Shown here: piece by piece, positions 24,443 to 33,288 of the stretch
Layout of the letters: every line of letters begins with the position of its first letter
Position numbering within the stretch: the first letter of the stretch is position 1
From: Fervidobacterium nodosum Rt17-B1
Lineage (GTDB): Bacteria > Thermotogota > Thermotogae > Thermotogales > Fervidobacteriaceae
Direction of reading: 5' to 3'
NCBI RefSeq assembly: GCF_000017545.1
Contig: NC_009718.1
Location: forward strand, 1,488,001 to 1,552,000
Length of the DNA stretch: 64,000 nucleotides
Position numbers and translations under genes: made by a program
Notes under the pieces: model-generated
The model's database searches: none
What the model was told of the DNA's origin: nothing
What the model saw: only the letters and a program-made list of their open reading frames with translations

Positions 24443-27400
24443 CTATTCTCCGAGTAACTCTGACAGAAAGTTTATAACATACTTTCTCTTTAAGGAATCA
24501 TGACAGTATTGGTTTTTGTAGTTTCGTAGACAACCATAACAGCTTGAATCACCGTCTGTACCACCGCATTCGCAGTTTTTAACAATGTTTAGGGTTTCAT
24601 AAAGTATCTTCGTAAAATTGTCCTCGTTAGCTATTCTTTTGACATGTCCTGCTCCTCCGGGAAAATCGTCAAAGAGAACTAATGCTGGACTCCCTAGAGC
24701 ACCTTGATAGTAATATAACGTACCATCAATGTCTTGGCGTTCTATTTCTAAAGCTTTACTTGTTCCCTCGATTAGCCCGTACAACATTGATAACCAAAAG
24801 GCTTCGTCTGTATTGATGAGCTCTGGGATTTTTATAATACATATGTCGGTCTTGAATTCGTAACCTAATGCGTATCTTTCGAAAGAACCTGTGCATTCTT
24901 TGCCATAAGGATTCCTATGAGTTCGAGAATACTTATTATTGTATATCTCTGCATAACCACATTTTTTGCAGACTATAAAACCGCGCATTCCGGCGTTATT
25001 TATAACCGCAAGTTTTCCACTTCCTGCTGATATTTGTATAATAAAACCGTTCTTTTCCAAGGTTATTGGTTCGTCAATTTTCTCTTCCTGAGCAAAGTGA
25101 TAACGCGTGGTGTAAGTTCTTTCGGGTTTTGTCATACTAGGTTTCCTTGGTTTTTCTGATATGAAACCAAATTCTGGGGTTATAAAAATTCCTTTTTGTT
25201 TCAGTTTTGAACCGCAATATTTGCATGTATCGAATGTGTCATGTTTTTCTGCTATATCGCTGAAGTATCTCTTACATTTATCACAGATACCGTATCGATA
25301 TGTTATTGGTTCTCTGTCAGGTAGTTTTTTAATATATCTGCTTGTCCAGAGTTTTCCACCAGCTATGACTTCGCTGTCGGGTGCGTATTCAGATATGGCA
25401 ATTTTCAGATCTCTTGTGAGCTCAAGCCCCTTTGCCTCATCGCCGTAATGATCTATAATCAACTCGACAACGTCTACTGGAAAGCCATATTTCGGAATCA
25501 CGTTACTCTGCGAGAGATAATCTATTATGTTCTTATTTTCAAGTGTGTTAATGATTCTGCTTACTTCATCTGCTCTTCTGTGTTGACGATTGTTGGAGTA
25601 TTCTCTTTCTATGGTTTTTAGTTCTTCTATGTCACTTAATATTCTTCTTTCGGCTTTTGTTAATACACCGTCTTTACCTATAAACTCATTAATCCACTCC
25701 CAGTTTTGAATACCTATTTCCATTTGTATGTCTTTTGGAACTATTCTTTCTAATCTCTCTTTCAATTCTTGAGGTTTGTTATGCAGGAATTCTCTCAATA
25801 CCTCCGTTATAGGTTTATCTTTTTCGAAAAAGTTTTTAACTGTGCCGTAATAATAAGGATTCTCCTTCCAAAATAGCGAGAGTACGACTGAGTGAATGTG
25901 TCTTTTGATTATTTTCTCGTTCCTTAATTCAAAATGTGGTGGCTTTATTTTTCCTTCAACCATTCTGAAAGGTTCAGAAAAATGTGAAAAATCGTGTGAA
26001 CGTGCTTGTGCAAATGTAAGTGCGAAGGCCGTTGATGATATTCTTCGTCCAGCACGTCCTACTCTTTGCACATAGTTTGAAGGGGTGGGTGGGACGTTTC
26101 GTAAAAATACGACCTCAAGTTCACCAACATCGACTCCCAATTCAAATGTTGTGCTACAGCTCAGTATGTTTATTTCTCCTTTGTTAAATTTTGCTTGGAT
26201 TTCAGCAGCGGTGTCTGTGGTAAGTTGTGCGGTGTGTTCTTTCACCTTCATGCTTATCGGAGGTATTGTCAAGAAAAGTTTTCTATAGTGATTATTTTCC
26301 AATTCTTCAGAAATATTGATTTCAACTAGTTGCCCATCACAACGATACGATGGGCAAACACCCTGAACATTGTAAATGGATATCTTGTTACATTTTGTAC
26401 ATCTGTAGACCTTGCTGGATTTGTCAACTTCCAGGGGTACTATTTTCCAGTAACTTAAATCAAGGCGATAGCCATTCTTGGGGTCTCCTGAGAGGAAACT
26501 AGTTTGTGGAACTAAGAACTTATGCCATATGTCTGAAAGGAATTTTATGGCTTCATCCGTTGTTTTTTCTTCTCCCTTTACAGCGGCTAGGCGCATCAAA
26601 AAGTCTACCCTTGAATTGATTTTGTTTTCATAAGGAATCCAACTTAGCACTTTTTTCGTTCGCTCTTCATTTCCTTTAACGTATTTAAAACAAATATCTT
26701 TATTCAGTGGTGCAAAGAACTCGTCATTACGATCTACAATGTCGGGAAATTTCACAGCACCATATTTTCGTATGGTATCGAGCAATACGAATAGAAGATC
26801 ATTTGCTTCGTTTTCAGTTAGCTCTACGAACTGTTTGCGTAAAGCTGGTGGAAGTTGATTATTCGATAACAACGGCTTAAAACTTAATACCCCTAGACTG
26901 GTTAAACTTGTTTCTCCGCCACGTTCCAAAAATTCATTAAGAACATACTTCCATGCAATTTCCTCCAATTCCTGGGGACTGTATTCTTTAAAGATTCCAG
27001 ATTCTTGCATTATTCTTTTAAGATACCTCGCAAGATCATTTATTCTCCACTCATTCTTAATAATCTCATCCGCAAATCGTTCAATAGTCATTGCTAATAG
27101 TCGTTTTTGTAGTATTAGATTGTATGAATTCTCTAAATATACGGAGAAGAACGCAGCATCCTGTCGGCTATCCGAAAAGATCAACATTCTCTTTTTAGTT
27201 TCTGCAGAATTTGGTACTGATGGGACATACCATCCATCATCTGAGTTCAGCTCTAATTTTGGATTTTCTCTCTCGCCGGTATGTTGGTAAAGAGCTGTGG
27301 CTAAAACACTTGTTGCAGCCTCACTTCCAAGGATCAATCGTCTGACAATTGATGAACTGGGGTTAATGCTGCCGCATGCAGGACACTTATGAATGATTCC

Positions 27401-29251
27401 TTCACGAGTTGAGGCCTTGATAACTTTGACGTGGTATTGAGTTCCACAACTGCAAAATTCTCCACTTTCGTTCGCCTGTCTTATGGCACCACATTTTCCA
27501 CAAAGAATGTACTCATTGTCGAGATCTTCTTGTTGTTCGTTATTGTCTAACAATATCATTTCATCCTCGTTATCCGGAGCAAGGGATGTTGTTGGTACTA
27601 GGAAGAATTTTAGACTCTTCATGTCTTCGAAAAATCGTTTGCCAGGCTGGTTCAGATACAACAAGTTATCCCTTGTATTGAGCTCACCTACTATGTAAAG
27701 TGAGTTACATTTGGAACAGGTGGCAATCTCGAAACACCGGAACTCTTTGTCATCAGTCCACTCTCGCCTATTTAAGTAAAGTTTTATTTTCGGAAATAGT
27801 GATATGAACCCGCCTTCGAGCGCACGTATAAACAGATGATACCTTACAGGAAGGAGTGGTTGCGAATTTTCATCCAGTTTGGCGTTGCTTGCAACATGCA
27901 CTAAGGCTGACAAATTTTTGTAATTGAATTCATCGTTATCGGATGTAAATATTCTTCTCGCCATGTCCTCAAAATACTCAGGCTTTTCCTCTATTATGTT
28001 TTGAAGCTGAACAATTCTTTTATCATCTTTGAGGACTAGATACAAAAACTTCTGCCAATTGTCTTCACAGTTGTTTCTTACGTTCTCAATCACATACTCA
28101 GGAATTCCATGTTTCTTTCCTTCAATTATTAGTTTTTCAATAACTAAATTTTGATTACTTTCATTTTCAATAATTTCTGACCAAGCCGCATAGAGGGATT
28201 CTTCCGGTTCACCCCACGGTTGACTAGAAATATTGAGCTTTTTCTTCTTACCTGTGATAATATCTTGTCTCTTTGGATCTGTTTTAATCCACTCAAATTT
28301 TTCGTCAAACAGTTGTTCAGCGAACTTTGCTACTTCTTCGAATTCTTCGTTGTTTTCACTTGCAAGTGTTGCACTTGTTCCTATGCATTGAATTTTTTCT
28401 TTTTGACCTTTAGTTACTCGATCCTTTAATCTTCTAAGCAGCATTGAGAACTCGATGCCTTTTGAGCCTGAATAAATGTGAATTTCATCTACGACAATGA
28501 ATTTCCATTCAGAAGCGTGTTTTCCATCAAAAAATACATTATCGTCAGGTCTTAGGAGTAAGTATTCAAGCATTGCATAGTTTGTTATTAGAATGTGAGG
28601 AGGTTTCTTTTGCATCATTTCCCTGGATAACAGTTCATTCACTAATCTATTTTCGTTAGGATTCATTTTTTGGAATTTTTCTATAGCTCTAGATTCAGTG
28701 CTTTCCGTTTCCCCTGTGTAGCTACCAAAGGTTATATCTGGATAATTCTTCAAGACTTGACGTAGGCGCTTTAGCTGGTCGTTAGCTAGTGCATTCATAG
28801 GATACAGGATGAGTGCTCTTACACCGGGAGTAAGCCGACCAATTTCTTTCTGTCTCATAAGGTAACTCAGAATTGGTATCAAAAATGACTCAGTTTTTCC
28901 ACTTCCTGTGCCTGTTGAAATTATGACATTTCTCTTATCTACTACAATTTTTCTTATTGCTTCTTCTTGATGAATGTACAGATGTCTGTCAAGAGGCAAG
29001 GCATTAGATGAAAGTTTAAGAAACTCTCGTGAAAGGATACCTTCTTCGATTAGTTCTATTAGCTTCTTACCTGTTTCAAATGGTGGTGTTGCCTCTAAGA
29101 TGGGGCCTTTAACAAATTTTTTCTTATTTATTAGTTCGCTTCTAAGTTGTTCCCTAAGTTCAGGGTCGTTAAATGAAAACGTAGTTGTTAAATAATCAAT
29201 GTAACGATTTACAACTGTCCGTGTTGTTTCAATTGGATCAAGCCTGTGCAT
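24443..29251 (-). CDS. Large DEAD/DEAH helicase with DUF1998 (DruE-like)
   Basis: A 1602-residue superfamily 2 helicase. Walker A is STGTGSGKTE (about 112-121), with motif II DEIH, motif III SATLA and motif VI QRVGRAGRR (about 1060). Several zinc-binding Cys clusters follow each other (CSKCN, CGKCG...CSCG, CPACG, CTKCN, CDKCK...CKYCG, CKKCG), and the C terminus has the DUF1998/MZB Cys cluster CECGG...CYGCLRNY. Proteins of this build include DruE of Druantia and MrfA-like helicases. Its start overlaps the end of the 1240-residue gene upstream, so they are coupled. The pairing of a giant unknown protein with this helicase is like Druantia type III (DruH-DruE); that assignment is inference. Confidence 0.75.
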   Translation of the reverse strand: MHRLDPIETTRTVVNRYIDYLTTTFSFNDPELREQLRSELINKKKFVKGPILEATPPFETGKKLIELIEEGILSREFLKLSSNALPLDRHLYIHQEEAIRKIVVDKRNVIISTGTGSGKTESFLIPILSYLMRQKEIGRLTPGVRALILYPMNALANDQLKRLRQVLKNYPDITFGSYTGETESTESRAIEKFQKMNPNENRLVNELLSREMMQKKPPHILITNYAMLEYLLLRPDDNVFFDGKHASEWKFIVVDEIHIYSGSKGIEFSMLLRRLKDRVTKGQKEKIQCIGTSATLASENNEEFEEVAKFAEQLFDEKFEWIKTDPKRQDIITGKKKKLNISSQPWGEPEESLYAAWSEIIENESNQNLVIEKLIIEGKKHGIPEYVIENVRNNCEDNWQKFLYLVLKDDKRIVQLQNIIEEKPEYFEDMARRIFTSDNDEFNYKNLSALVHVASNAKLDENSQPLLPVRYHLFIRALEGGFISLFPKIKLYLNRREWTDDKEFRCFEIATCSKCNSLYIVGELNTRDNLLYLNQPGKRFFEDMKSLKFFLVPTTSLAPDNEDEMILLDNNEQQEDLDNEYILCGKCGAIRQANESGEFCSCGTQYHVKVIKASTREGIIHKCPACGSINPSSSIVRRLILGSEAATSVLATALYQHTGERENPKLELNSDDGWYVPSVPNSAETKKRMLIFSDSRQDAAFFSVYLENSYNLILQKRLLAMTIERFADEIIKNEWRINDLARYLKRIMQESGIFKEYSPQELEEIAWKYVLNEFLERGGETSLTSLGVLSFKPLLSNNQLPPALRKQFVELTENEANDLLFVLLDTIRKYGAVKFPDIVDRNDEFFAPLNKDICFKYVKGNEERTKKVLSWIPYENKINSRVDFLMRLAAVKGEEKTTDEAIKFLSDIWHKFLVPQTSFLSGDPKNGYRLDLSYWKIVPLEVDKSSKVYRCTKCNKISIYNVQGVCPSYRCDGQLVEINISEELENNHYRKLFLTIPPISMKVKEHTAQLTTDTAAEIQAKFNKGEINILSCSTTFELGVDVGELEVVFLRNVPPTPSNYVQRVGRAGRRISSTAFALTFAQARSHDFSHFSEPFRMVEGKIKPPHFELRNEKIIKRHIHSVVLSLFWKENPYYYGTVKNFFEKDKPITEVLREFLHNKPQELKERLERIVPKDIQMEIGIQNWEWINEFIGKDGVLTKAERRILSDIEELKTIEREYSNNRQHRRADEVSRIINTLENKNIIDYLSQSNVIPKYGFPVDVVELIIDHYGDEAKGLELTRDLKIAISEYAPDSEVIAGGKLWTSRYIKKLPDREPITYRYGICDKCKRYFSDIAEKHDTFDTCKYCGSKLKQKGIFITPEFGFISEKPRKPSMTKPERTYTTRYHFAQEEKIDEPITLEKNGFIIQISAGSGKLAVINNAGMRGFIVCKKCGYAEIYNNKYSRTHRNPYGKECTGSFERYALGYEFKTDICIIKIPELINTDEAFWLSMLYGLIEGTSKALEIERQDIDGTLYYYQGALGSPALVLFDDFPGGAGHVKRIANEDNFTKILYETLNIVKNCECGGTDGDSSCYGCLRNYKNQYCHDSLKRKYVINFLSELLGE

Positions 29252-32200
29252 GTTCTTCCTCCCTCAGAGTTATTAATAAGCCGTCAGGAAGTATGACATA
29301 TCCTTCTTTGTTACACTTTTCATGCTCTCTGTGATCAGAAAAAAGGCTCTTACATTTTTTGCAATACATAATTCCATCGCCTTGTGAATCTTCAATCTCG
29401 GTTATTCTGAACTTTCCGTTCAATAGGCTATTCCAGTTAACTGTAAAGTTCCAAAAGGAATTGTCAAGAATGTCTTTCCTTTGTTGACTGCAGAGTCGTC
29501 CCCTAAATCTTCTACCAGTTAGCGAATCTTCTACTAGTGGTTCTATGTCCTGTATCCAGTATTGAGCATTTGTTGGAAGTTCTTCGCTTTCTGATTCAAC
29601 TCCTTCAATATCCAGAATTCTGATTCTTTTGATTCCTTTTACAACTTCTTCTATAATCTTTTTTGGATTTACGAGTTGAACGATGAATGAACTTCTTATA
29701 GATGGTTCCATACCTGAATCTCTCCAGGGATCCTCAATTTCGAATTGAAAAACATATTTCCCTGGTTCGATCTGCTCCAGATAATTCTCGAAGTTTAATG
29801 CGTATTCTCCGTCTTTGATTTTCCAGCGCCATTCCGGAAACTCTTTATTTAGCTTTCTAATAGACAAAACTCTGTCTGTTGCTTTTCCCAAATCTTTCCA
29901 TTGGATATGTAGAACAGGAGGGTTATCTGTAGAAATTTCTATTAAGAAGCTCTTAACTTCCCACAGCAATCGTATATTTGCTACTAGTACTTGCCCTATT
30001 ATGTTCTTGTTTTCGTCTTTAAAACCCAAGTATAACCCAGTGGTAGTAACTTTTTCCTGAGAGTGGAGTTCATATAGAATATCAGTCATTTCCTGAAGGT
30101 TAAACTTGACCACATCATCACCAATTCTTTTTCCTGTTATGTAAAAGTCTGTAGACCCAAGGTAAAGAAAAGGTTTCGTCTTAAGTAAGTAGGATGGGAG
30201 TTTAACTTGAAAGCTTCTTAGGTCATCAAACCAAACTTCCTTTGGGGTGGTCGTCCATTCTTCGTCTTCTGAAAACTTCCAATTTATTCTTGGAACGTTG
30301 AGGTTAAATGTGGTTTCGTAAATCATTTTTGCTCTATCAATCGAATTGTAGAATTCAACTGTGAGGTTCACGTTTTCTCTCTGACGATCTGTTCGAAGGA
30401 TTTTAACTAAATCGCTGCCCTCAAGTTGTACGTTCTTGTCTATGTCAGTAACTTTGAAGGGTATATCAGACTTTAATAGAATTTCACTGTCAGATTCATT
30501 ATTGTTTGAGAAATACCTTTCTAAGCTGACAGTTAAATTTGGGACTAAAACAAATTCCTGATTCCAAATAGGAACCATGTCTTTTATTAATGACAACCTA
30601 AAGGAACCATACATTTGCTTTGTTAGTAAACTTAGTGGAATTTCAATTGTACGACCTGCAAAGCCTTGGCCAATGAGTTCTTTTACTGGTTTGGATATAA
30701 CTTGACCCGTTTCATCAACAAGATTTATATAGTATAATCTTATATCTTCATCTTTTCTGATAGAGAAAACAAAGCTTGGACTAAATGTGGAATAGATTTG
30801 TTTTCCGTCCAGGCTTATCCATTCGACTATCTTAACTCCGTGTAATTGTGGTTCAGTATTTATCATTCTTTCTAGTCTTCCAAAGGTCTTACCATCCTTT
30901 TCTAGGATTATTGATTCAACGTCTCTCAGATTAAGGCAAGTATATTCATAGTCATTCCATCCAGCAATAAGTTGTTCCCTTTCAATAACAATATCGGGAA
31001 TCACTTTGCATCCTGCTTTTGTTACTAAATAGATGGTATCGTACTTTTCCGGAATTTCATCACCAATAATAAGTTTCATTTCCGGGCTAAATAGCATATA
31101 ATCTCGGTTAAGTTTGAGCACCCATTTTTTTATTTCAATGTGAGAATCCATATCTTCTATCAAGAATTCATAGTTTTCACATGGTTTAGCTAAATGCTCT
31201 ATGATAGCTTTGGTGCGATACATGTCACCAGCACGTCGATAACGTAGTTGCTTTGTTCCAAGTATAATATTGTCACCCTTTATCTTGAATTCCCACGTCC
31301 CAAGTTTATCGCAATCGCATATTACTTGCTCCGGTAAGATTACTTGTATACTTTTGCCTGTTGGGTCAAGTCTCATGGTGGGTTTTCTAAACCGGCTATG
31401 TGGTTTATCACTCTCTTCGTATAAGTTTTCATCTTCTTGATAACGATTGAAATTCCTGGTGGTTCGTACAATGTACCTTACAGTGTTGGTCATGGCTAAA
31501 CTAAGTTTTTGCTCAAGCGATTCTTTTATTCTTGTTTTTAACCTGCTTGGTAAATTAATATCTTCAATTCTTTCACTTCTCACTATCCTCTTTAACAAAT
31601 TGAGACTTTCGTAAATGAATCTCTCTGCAACTTCCCTACCCTGGAGTATGAAGATTCGAACAGGCTCAGGAAGTAAACTCAATAGATTGTTTGTACGAAT
31701 GTTGATAAGCTCATGATTCGCAATTTCATTTTGAATACTTTGAAGCTCTTCTTTAATCAACTGCATATTCATTTCATAGTTAAATATCACAGGTAGGCAA
31801 TTAGTCATATCATGCAAATCTTGGTGAGAATAGCGTTGTAGTCTCTCTTGTTCTAAGTCGTTTATTTTCTTTCTCAGTTCTTTTTGCTTTTCTAAGAACT
31901 GGAGTCCTTCGATGATTTCGCCTGGATATACATTTTTAAGCTTTTCTTCGAAATCGCTAAGGCTTTCTGCTCTTTTCTTGCTTAATTCCTCCCTCAGATT
32001 TTTCAAAACTTCATTGGCAATTTGATTGTTAATGTTTACAAGGTCTATAATGCTTTTCGAGCTTGTAGACATTCTAACAAACTTAAGGTTTGTTGCTTGC
32101 GTGTTATCTTTGATATACTCTTCCATAATGAGCAAGCGTTTAAGTATTTCGAGATCTAATTGTTCTATTTTCATGCATAGCTCACTTTTTTTGCTGAAAA

Positions 32201-32960
32201 TCTCGAGAATTTCATTAATTTTGCTGAACAGGTCGTCAAAGTCTTTTTTCTTCTTTATATAATCGTTGAGATTTGCTATCAACTCATCTACCAATTGTGA
32301 TTGTGATAATGCCTTCCTTAATTCTGTCAGCTTTCCAAGGGTTTCATATAGTGGAAACAACTCCAAAGTTCGAGTAAGTTTTGCTTCACGTTCTATCAAT
32401 TCTTCTAAAGTATTTCTTGCCATCAGATTTTGAGATTCTCTTCGCCATTGTTCGACAATTGGTTGGACATTTGCAAAAGACAAGTCATCTCCTGATAATT
32501 CTTTCTTATAAAGATTATAGATGAAATTGAAATAGTCATCTATATATACGTTTGCAACACATCCATGTGCCAACACTGGTGTGACATATCGTAATCCTCC
32601 AGTGAAAAACATCATATCATGTTGTCTTAAGGTGCTTAGGAAAATTTCACCCAGCTTTCGTTGAACAGCTATCTCTTCGAAAGGTATGTTGAGAACCTCG
32701 TAAACATGTGCCCAAAAGTTTCCATTATATTTTAGGATTCCGGTCCAGACGAGAAATGTTGAAATAGCAAGGGAACCGGTAGAAAACTCTTCCACTTCGA
32801 AAATACATTCTCTGATTATTTTAGTAATGCATGTATAATCTTCCTCGTCGAAATCAATGAGCCCAAATACTTTTGGTTTACTTTCGGAGTTTAATATATC
32901 TTCAAAAAAATGTTCGAGCTCTTCTAAAGTTCTAAACCTATCCAAGGATAGTATGCTCAT
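29238..32960 (-). CDS. Giant partner of the DUF1998 helicase (DruH-like)
   Basis: A 1240-residue protein with no catalytic motif that I can name. Residues about 1-160 are globular; about 180-460 are helical and charged, likely coiled coil (KKKDFDDLFSKINEILEIF and following heptads). About 540-1180 are a series of beta domains of immunoglobulin-like rhythm. The last 50 residues hold a small zinc site (CKKCKSLFSDHREHEKC). It overlaps the helicase by 14 bases and precedes it, the gene order of DruH and DruE. It could also be a partner protein from another helicase-based defence system. GAGGAG precedes the ATG. Confidence 0.65.
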   Translation of the reverse strand: MSILSLDRFRTLEELEHFFEDILNSESKPKVFGLIDFDEEDYTCITKIIRECIFEVEEFSTGSLAISTFLVWTGILKYNGNFWAHVYEVLNIPFEEIAVQRKLGEIFLSTLRQHDMMFFTGGLRYVTPVLAHGCVANVYIDDYFNFIYNLYKKELSGDDLSFANVQPIVEQWRRESQNLMARNTLEELIEREAKLTRTLELFPLYETLGKLTELRKALSQSQLVDELIANLNDYIKKKKDFDDLFSKINEILEIFSKKSELCMKIEQLDLEILKRLLIMEEYIKDNTQATNLKFVRMSTSSKSIIDLVNINNQIANEVLKNLREELSKKRAESLSDFEEKLKNVYPGEIIEGLQFLEKQKELRKKINDLEQERLQRYSHQDLHDMTNCLPVIFNYEMNMQLIKEELQSIQNEIANHELINIRTNNLLSLLPEPVRIFILQGREVAERFIYESLNLLKRIVRSERIEDINLPSRLKTRIKESLEQKLSLAMTNTVRYIVRTTRNFNRYQEDENLYEESDKPHSRFRKPTMRLDPTGKSIQVILPEQVICDCDKLGTWEFKIKGDNIILGTKQLRYRRAGDMYRTKAIIEHLAKPCENYEFLIEDMDSHIEIKKWVLKLNRDYMLFSPEMKLIIGDEIPEKYDTIYLVTKAGCKVIPDIVIEREQLIAGWNDYEYTCLNLRDVESIILEKDGKTFGRLERMINTEPQLHGVKIVEWISLDGKQIYSTFSPSFVFSIRKDEDIRLYYINLVDETGQVISKPVKELIGQGFAGRTIEIPLSLLTKQMYGSFRLSLIKDMVPIWNQEFVLVPNLTVSLERYFSNNNESDSEILLKSDIPFKVTDIDKNVQLEGSDLVKILRTDRQRENVNLTVEFYNSIDRAKMIYETTFNLNVPRINWKFSEDEEWTTTPKEVWFDDLRSFQVKLPSYLLKTKPFLYLGSTDFYITGKRIGDDVVKFNLQEMTDILYELHSQEKVTTTGLYLGFKDENKNIIGQVLVANIRLLWEVKSFLIEISTDNPPVLHIQWKDLGKATDRVLSIRKLNKEFPEWRWKIKDGEYALNFENYLEQIEPGKYVFQFEIEDPWRDSGMEPSIRSSFIVQLVNPKKIIEEVVKGIKRIRILDIEGVESESEELPTNAQYWIQDIEPLVEDSLTGRRFRGRLCSQQRKDILDNSFWNFTVNWNSLLNGKFRITEIEDSQGDGIMYCKKCKSLFSDHREHEKCNKEGYVILPDGLLITLREEEHAQA

Positions 32961-33288
32961 AAAATCGCACTCCTCATGTGTCTTATAACAATTATAACAT
33001 ATTTGTATGTTTTTTATGTATCGAATAAATTAACTTTATCTGGCCTCATAACACACGCGATGTCTTTTTAATAGCTGCGAGTGTAAAGGAAACCTGTTTC
33101 TTAAAAGGATAGTTTTAATTGTAAAAAAGCGTAAGAGTCTCGACTAGGTGACGTAAAAATAATCCTACAAATTTTATAAGACGTTCCTGATGGATTGGTA
33201 TAAAGTTACTTGTGTTATTATTTATTATGGCTTCTGTTATATAATATTTTTGTACCTCAGAATTTAAGTCAGAAGGGTTTGGTAAATC
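32961..33288. promoter_or_regulatory. Divergent promoter region of the defence island
   Basis: A 328-base AT-rich gap between two divergent large genes. On the minus strand TATAAT lies about 30-40 bases before the 32960 start. On the plus strand TATAAT lies near 33240, about 50 bases before the PLD-helicase ATG. A minus-strand frame across 33115-33318 has no ribosome site and no recognisable product. No operator was identified. Confidence 0.4.

Noticed and set aside
30487-30520. TGTCAGATT inside the DruH-like gene as another copy of the sigma-factor motif
   Set aside because: No CGTT at 16-17 bases, and it lies on the non-coding strand inside a coding region.
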